From Rhodocyclales bacterium (GTDB taxonomy: Bacteria; Pseudomonadota; Gammaproteobacteria; Burkholderiales; Rhodocyclaceae): 56,849 nt of DNA. The position numbers and the translations under genes were made by a program. The notes beneath the pieces were generated by a model. The model ran no database searches and was not told the DNA's origin. It worked only from the letters and a program-made list of their open reading frames with translations. The DNA is taken from the NCBI GenBank assembly GCA_016235165.1, contig JACRLX010000049.1, positions 1 to 56,849 of the forward strand, written 5' to 3'. This document shows positions 54,388 through 56,849 of the stretch, one piece after another (position 1 is the stretch's first letter; every line of letters starts with the position of its first letter).

Positions 54388-55707
54388 TCAGCGGAAGTCT
54401 CGCCGCAAGCTCAGGGACACATCGTAACGCATCGTGTCATAAATGGCGACATTGGAATCGGTGCGGGTCACCGCCACTTGTGGCCGCAAGGTCCAGTCCG
54501 GCGCGAAACGCCAGTTCGCTCCAAATCCGACGTCATACTGCGCCTCGCGCCTGCGCACCAGAAACAGGCCGTTGTAGCGGCTGTAGAGTCCGACCTGGGC
54601 GGCCGCGTTGGCGAACAAGTCGACCGTCGCATCGGCTGCCAGCGACGCCCCAAGGCGAACTCCACCGAGGACACGGTTGCCGTCAGTTCGTGTGCGCTCC
54701 TCGCGTTCGCGACCGACGAAACCGCCGACGAAACCCGTGACCGGCCGGCTGCCGGCGAAGGCATGCTGCAAGCCGGCGCCGAGCATCACGATATTGACGT
54801 CGTTGCCGCGCTGGTCGGCGGTGACGTAGCGCACCTCGTTGTATTGCGCGGAAAGCGCCAGGCTGGTGCGCTCGTCATGGGCATGGCGCCATTCGCCGAG
54901 CGCGGTGGCGACGCCGCGATAGCGATCGCTTTCCAGGCGGTAATCGTTGTAACCGGCGCTGAGCCGATAGAGATTGCGGCCGGTGCCGAAGGCAATGCCC
55001 GCGCGGGCATCGAGGCTGCCGACGTCGTAGGCATTGAGATCGTCGTGATCGCGCAGCATCAGGTCGCCTCCGGCATACAAGCTAACGGTCTCGTCCAGCG
55101 CGAACTGCGCCTCGCCGCCCAGCATCGCCACGGCGTAATCGTCACGCTGGGCGCGGCTGGACGCGCCGAGGGAAAAACTGCCGCCGAAGGCGGGAATCGC
55201 CACGGTGGTGGCATTGGTGGCCTGGTTGACGTTGCCGTCGGTACCCCCGGCAAGTTCCACGTATCCGGTGAGCCGCAGGCGCGAAGGATCGCGCTTGGCG
55301 GCAATGGCTTTCTCGTAGTTGCGTATCGTTGCCAGCGCATCGGGCGGCGGGTTCAATTCCCGAGCCTGTGCGAAGGCCTGCTCGGCGCGCTCGAAGTCGC
55401 CCTGTGCGTAATGCGCGCGCCCCATATCGACATGCGCGGCGGCGAAGTTCGGCTCTACCGCCAGAACGCGCTCGAAAGCCAGCATCGCCTGTCCGGATCG
55501 GCCCGAGGCCAGCGCCACGAGGCCGAACAGGTAGTCGAAATCGATTTCCCCGGCACGGTCGAATTCCTCGGGCGCCAGTTGCCGATAGGCGTCGTCGGAC
55601 TTGCCGGCAGCGAGCAGCGCGCGCACGGCCACCAGATCCGCGTTGGCAAAGGCCAGCGGCACCAGGCCCAGCCCCAACAGAAAAACAAGACATCGAATCA
55701 TTAACAA
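54388..55707 (-). CDS. TPR plus beta-barrel outer-membrane protein (Slam-like)
   Basis: The 439-residue protein has a signal peptide, TPR-like repeats (about 25-130, AHVDMGRAHYAQGDFERAEQAFAQARELN) and a C-terminal domain of alternating beta strands (145-439) ending YDVSLSLRRDFR. This is the layout of surface lipoprotein assembly modulators (DUF560). An ATG at 55701 is an alternative start. The FecR gene is 14 bases downstream, in the same operon. Confidence 0.75.
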   Translation of the reverse strand: MLMIRCLVFLLGLGLVPLAFANADLVAVRALLAAGKSDDAYRQLAPEEFDRAGEIDFDYLFGLVALASGRSGQAMLAFERVLAVEPNFAAAHVDMGRAHYAQGDFERAEQAFAQARELNPPPDALATIRNYEKAIAAKRDPSRLRLTGYVELAGGTDGNVNQATNATTVAIPAFGGSFSLGASSRAQRDDYAVAMLGGEAQFALDETVSLYAGGDLMLRDHDDLNAYDVGSLDARAGIAFGTGRNLYRLSAGYNDYRLESDRYRGVATALGEWRHAHDERTSLALSAQYNEVRYVTADQRGNDVNIVMLGAGLQHAFAGSRPVTGFVGGFVGREREERTRTDGNRVLGGVRLGASLAADATVDLFANAAAQVGLYSRYNGLFLVRRREAQYDVGFGANWRFAPDWTLRPQVAVTRTDSNVAIYDTMRYDVSLSLRRDFR

Positions 55708-55944
55708 TCATATTGTTAGTGTGGTTTTCTAAAGTTAATTCAACCTTCATGGCAAGGTCAAGTTGCATCGCATGCGATACGCGGGCCGTGACTACCGCTG
55801 TCGCGGCGGCGCAACGAATTCGCATCCCTCCGGGTACCATCCGACGATACCGATCGGACCATCGGCAGCGCCTCGGCAGGATTTGCTTCCCCCCGAACGC
55901 AGGCCGGTGGATGCTGGCGCCATTCCATCGCCAAGGAGCAAAGC

Positions 55945-56766
55945 ATGTACCCCGATTCACCCAGCCGCCATTTGCCTGCCGCCGTAACGCTGCTGCTCGC
56001 CGCCGCCGCCCTGTTCCACGGCCCGATCCACCAGCCCGAGGGCTACCACGACTTCGCCGACCAGTCGCTGGTCTGGGGCCTGCCGCATTTCTGCGACGTG
56101 ACGTCCAACCTCGGTTTCGCCCTGGCGGCCTTCTGGGGCTGGATCAAGCTGGCCCCGGCGCGCGAGCATCCCGAACTGCGCCACGGCTGGGCCGGCTACC
56201 GGCTGTTTCTGCTTGGCCTTTTCCTCACCGCGCTGGGCTCGACCTGGTACCACCTGGCGCCGGACAATGCGCGACTGGTCTGGGATCGGCTGCCGATCGC
56301 CCTGGCCTGCGCCGGGCTGCTGGCCGGTGTGCTGGGCGACGTGCGCCAGCGCGCCAGCGGCGGCATTGCCGGCCTGCTGGCGCTGGCGGCGGTTGCGAGT
56401 GTCGCCTGGTGGCGTTTCACCGACCTCGCCGGCGCCGGCGACCTGCGTCCCTACCTGCTGCTACAGGGCCTGCCCATCCTGCTGATTCCGCTCTGGCAGT
56501 GGATTTACCAGGCACCGGCCGCCGACCGCCTGGCCTTCGGCGGCGCCCTGGCGATCTACATCATCGCCAAGCTGACCGAGGCCAACGACCACGCCATCGC
56601 CGCAGTCTTGAGCCCGGTCACCGGCCACACGCTGAAACACCTGCTGGCGACAGGGGCAGCCGCCCTCATCGTCGGCCGCCTGGTTTGGCGGCTGCGGGCG
56701 CCGCACCCGGCTTGCGCCGCTGCATGTCCGCCAGCGCCGCCATCAGCCATGAACGCATGCCGATGA
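55945..56766 (+). CDS. ceramidase-like membrane protein (CREST family)
   Basis: The 273-residue protein has about seven transmembrane segments and the CREST metal-hydrolase pattern: GSTWYHLAPDN with Ser and His, a Trp-Asp pair (VWDRLP), and GHTLKHLLA with two His. Alkaline ceramidases have this layout; the substrate in this bacterium is unknown. AAGGAGC precedes the ATG. Its 3' end overlaps the convergent edge gene. Confidence 0.75.
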   Translation: MYPDSPSRHLPAAVTLLLAAAALFHGPIHQPEGYHDFADQSLVWGLPHFCDVTSNLGFALAAFWGWIKLAPAREHPELRHGWAGYRLFLLGLFLTALGSTWYHLAPDNARLVWDRLPIALACAGLLAGVLGDVRQRASGGIAGLLALAAVASVAWWRFTDLAGAGDLRPYLLLQGLPILLIPLWQWIYQAPAADRLAFGGALAIYIIAKLTEANDHAIAAVLSPVTGHTLKHLLATGAAALIVGRLVWRLRAPHPACAAACPPAPPSAMNACR

Positions 56767-56849
56767 CGATGGTGTAGGGCCGGCGCTGGTCGGCCGGCAG
56801 CTTCTGGTCGGCCAGGTGCTGGTTGGAAAAATCCTGGCCGACGCGCATC
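56666..56849 (-). CDS. C-terminal fragment of an unidentified gene at the edge
   Basis: An open frame enters from the right edge and ends at 56666 with about 60 visible residues, including RRPYTIVIGMRSWLMAALADM and a basic Ala/Pro tail. No family can be named from this part. It overlaps the ceramidase-like gene convergently by about 100 bases, so part of one call may be wrong. Confidence 0.4.
   Translation of the reverse strand, partial: MRVGQDFSNQHLADQKLPADQRRPYTIVIGMRSWLMAALADMQRRKPGAAPAAAKPGGRR

Overview
The window is a GC-rich betaproteobacterial chromosome segment, most like the Rhodocyclales (Azoarcus/Azospira/Dechloromonas-type diazotrophs). This placement rests on nif gene content and order, and is inference. 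The core is a molybdenum nitrogenase (nif) region spread over about 47 kb and interrupted by two unrelated gene blocks.

Layout. 1-89: start of an IS5-like transposase at the edge. 0.4-6.0 kb: NifA/sigma-54 promoter, then nifB, a 4Fe-4S ferredoxin, nifO, a flavodiiron protein, a 2Fe-2S ferredoxin, a Shethna FeSII-like protein and draG. 6.2-15.1 kb: catechol meta-cleavage block (2Fe-2S ferredoxin, LysR regulator, catechol 2,3-dioxygenase, tautomerase, aldehyde dehydrogenase, hydratase, decarboxylase, acylating acetaldehyde dehydrogenase, aldolase, SDR), ending beside a decayed second copy of the draG 3' end. 15.5-17.0 kb: bacteriohemerythrin and a ketopantoate-reductase-like gene. 17.0-19.0 kb (minus): SIR2-like gene and draT, divergent from nifH. 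19.1-26.1 kb: nifHDK, nifT, ferredoxin, nifY/nafY and three unassigned genes, one of only 49 codons. 26.1-30.5 kb (minus): nifQ-modABC-GNAT (molybdenum supply), then a small unassigned gene and a bactofilin. 30.7-35.7 kb: nifE, nifN, nifX, RseC-like gene, NifX-associated gene, DUF683-type gene, fdxB and one unassigned gene. 35.8-44.6 kb (minus): type I restriction-modification operon with unusual passenger genes. 44.7-47.3 kb: NifA/sigma-54 promoter, iscA-nifU-nifS. From 47.4 kb on: a small membrane protein, tRNA-Arg(CCG), cytochrome c, rep helicase, fadD, a FecR-domain protein paired with a Slam-like outer-membrane protein, and a ceramidase-like membrane protein.

How it works together. NifU/NifS/IscA build Fe-S clusters; NifB, NifEN, NifX, NafY, NifQ and ModABC make and deliver FeMo-co; NifHDK is the enzyme; several ferredoxins supply electrons. 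DraT/DraG switch NifH by ADP-ribosylation of Arg102. FeSII, the flavodiiron protein and hemerythrin look like an oxygen-defence set. Four promoters carry NifA sites of the strict form TGTCG-N6-CGACA plus -24/-12 elements. nifA, nifL, nifV, nifW, nifZ, nifM and rnf genes are not in this window.

Most notable: the meta-cleavage block lodged between draG and a draG remnant; the eight-gene restriction operon whose central junctions are 4-base overlaps; the FecR/Slam-like pair; and repeats inside nif operons.
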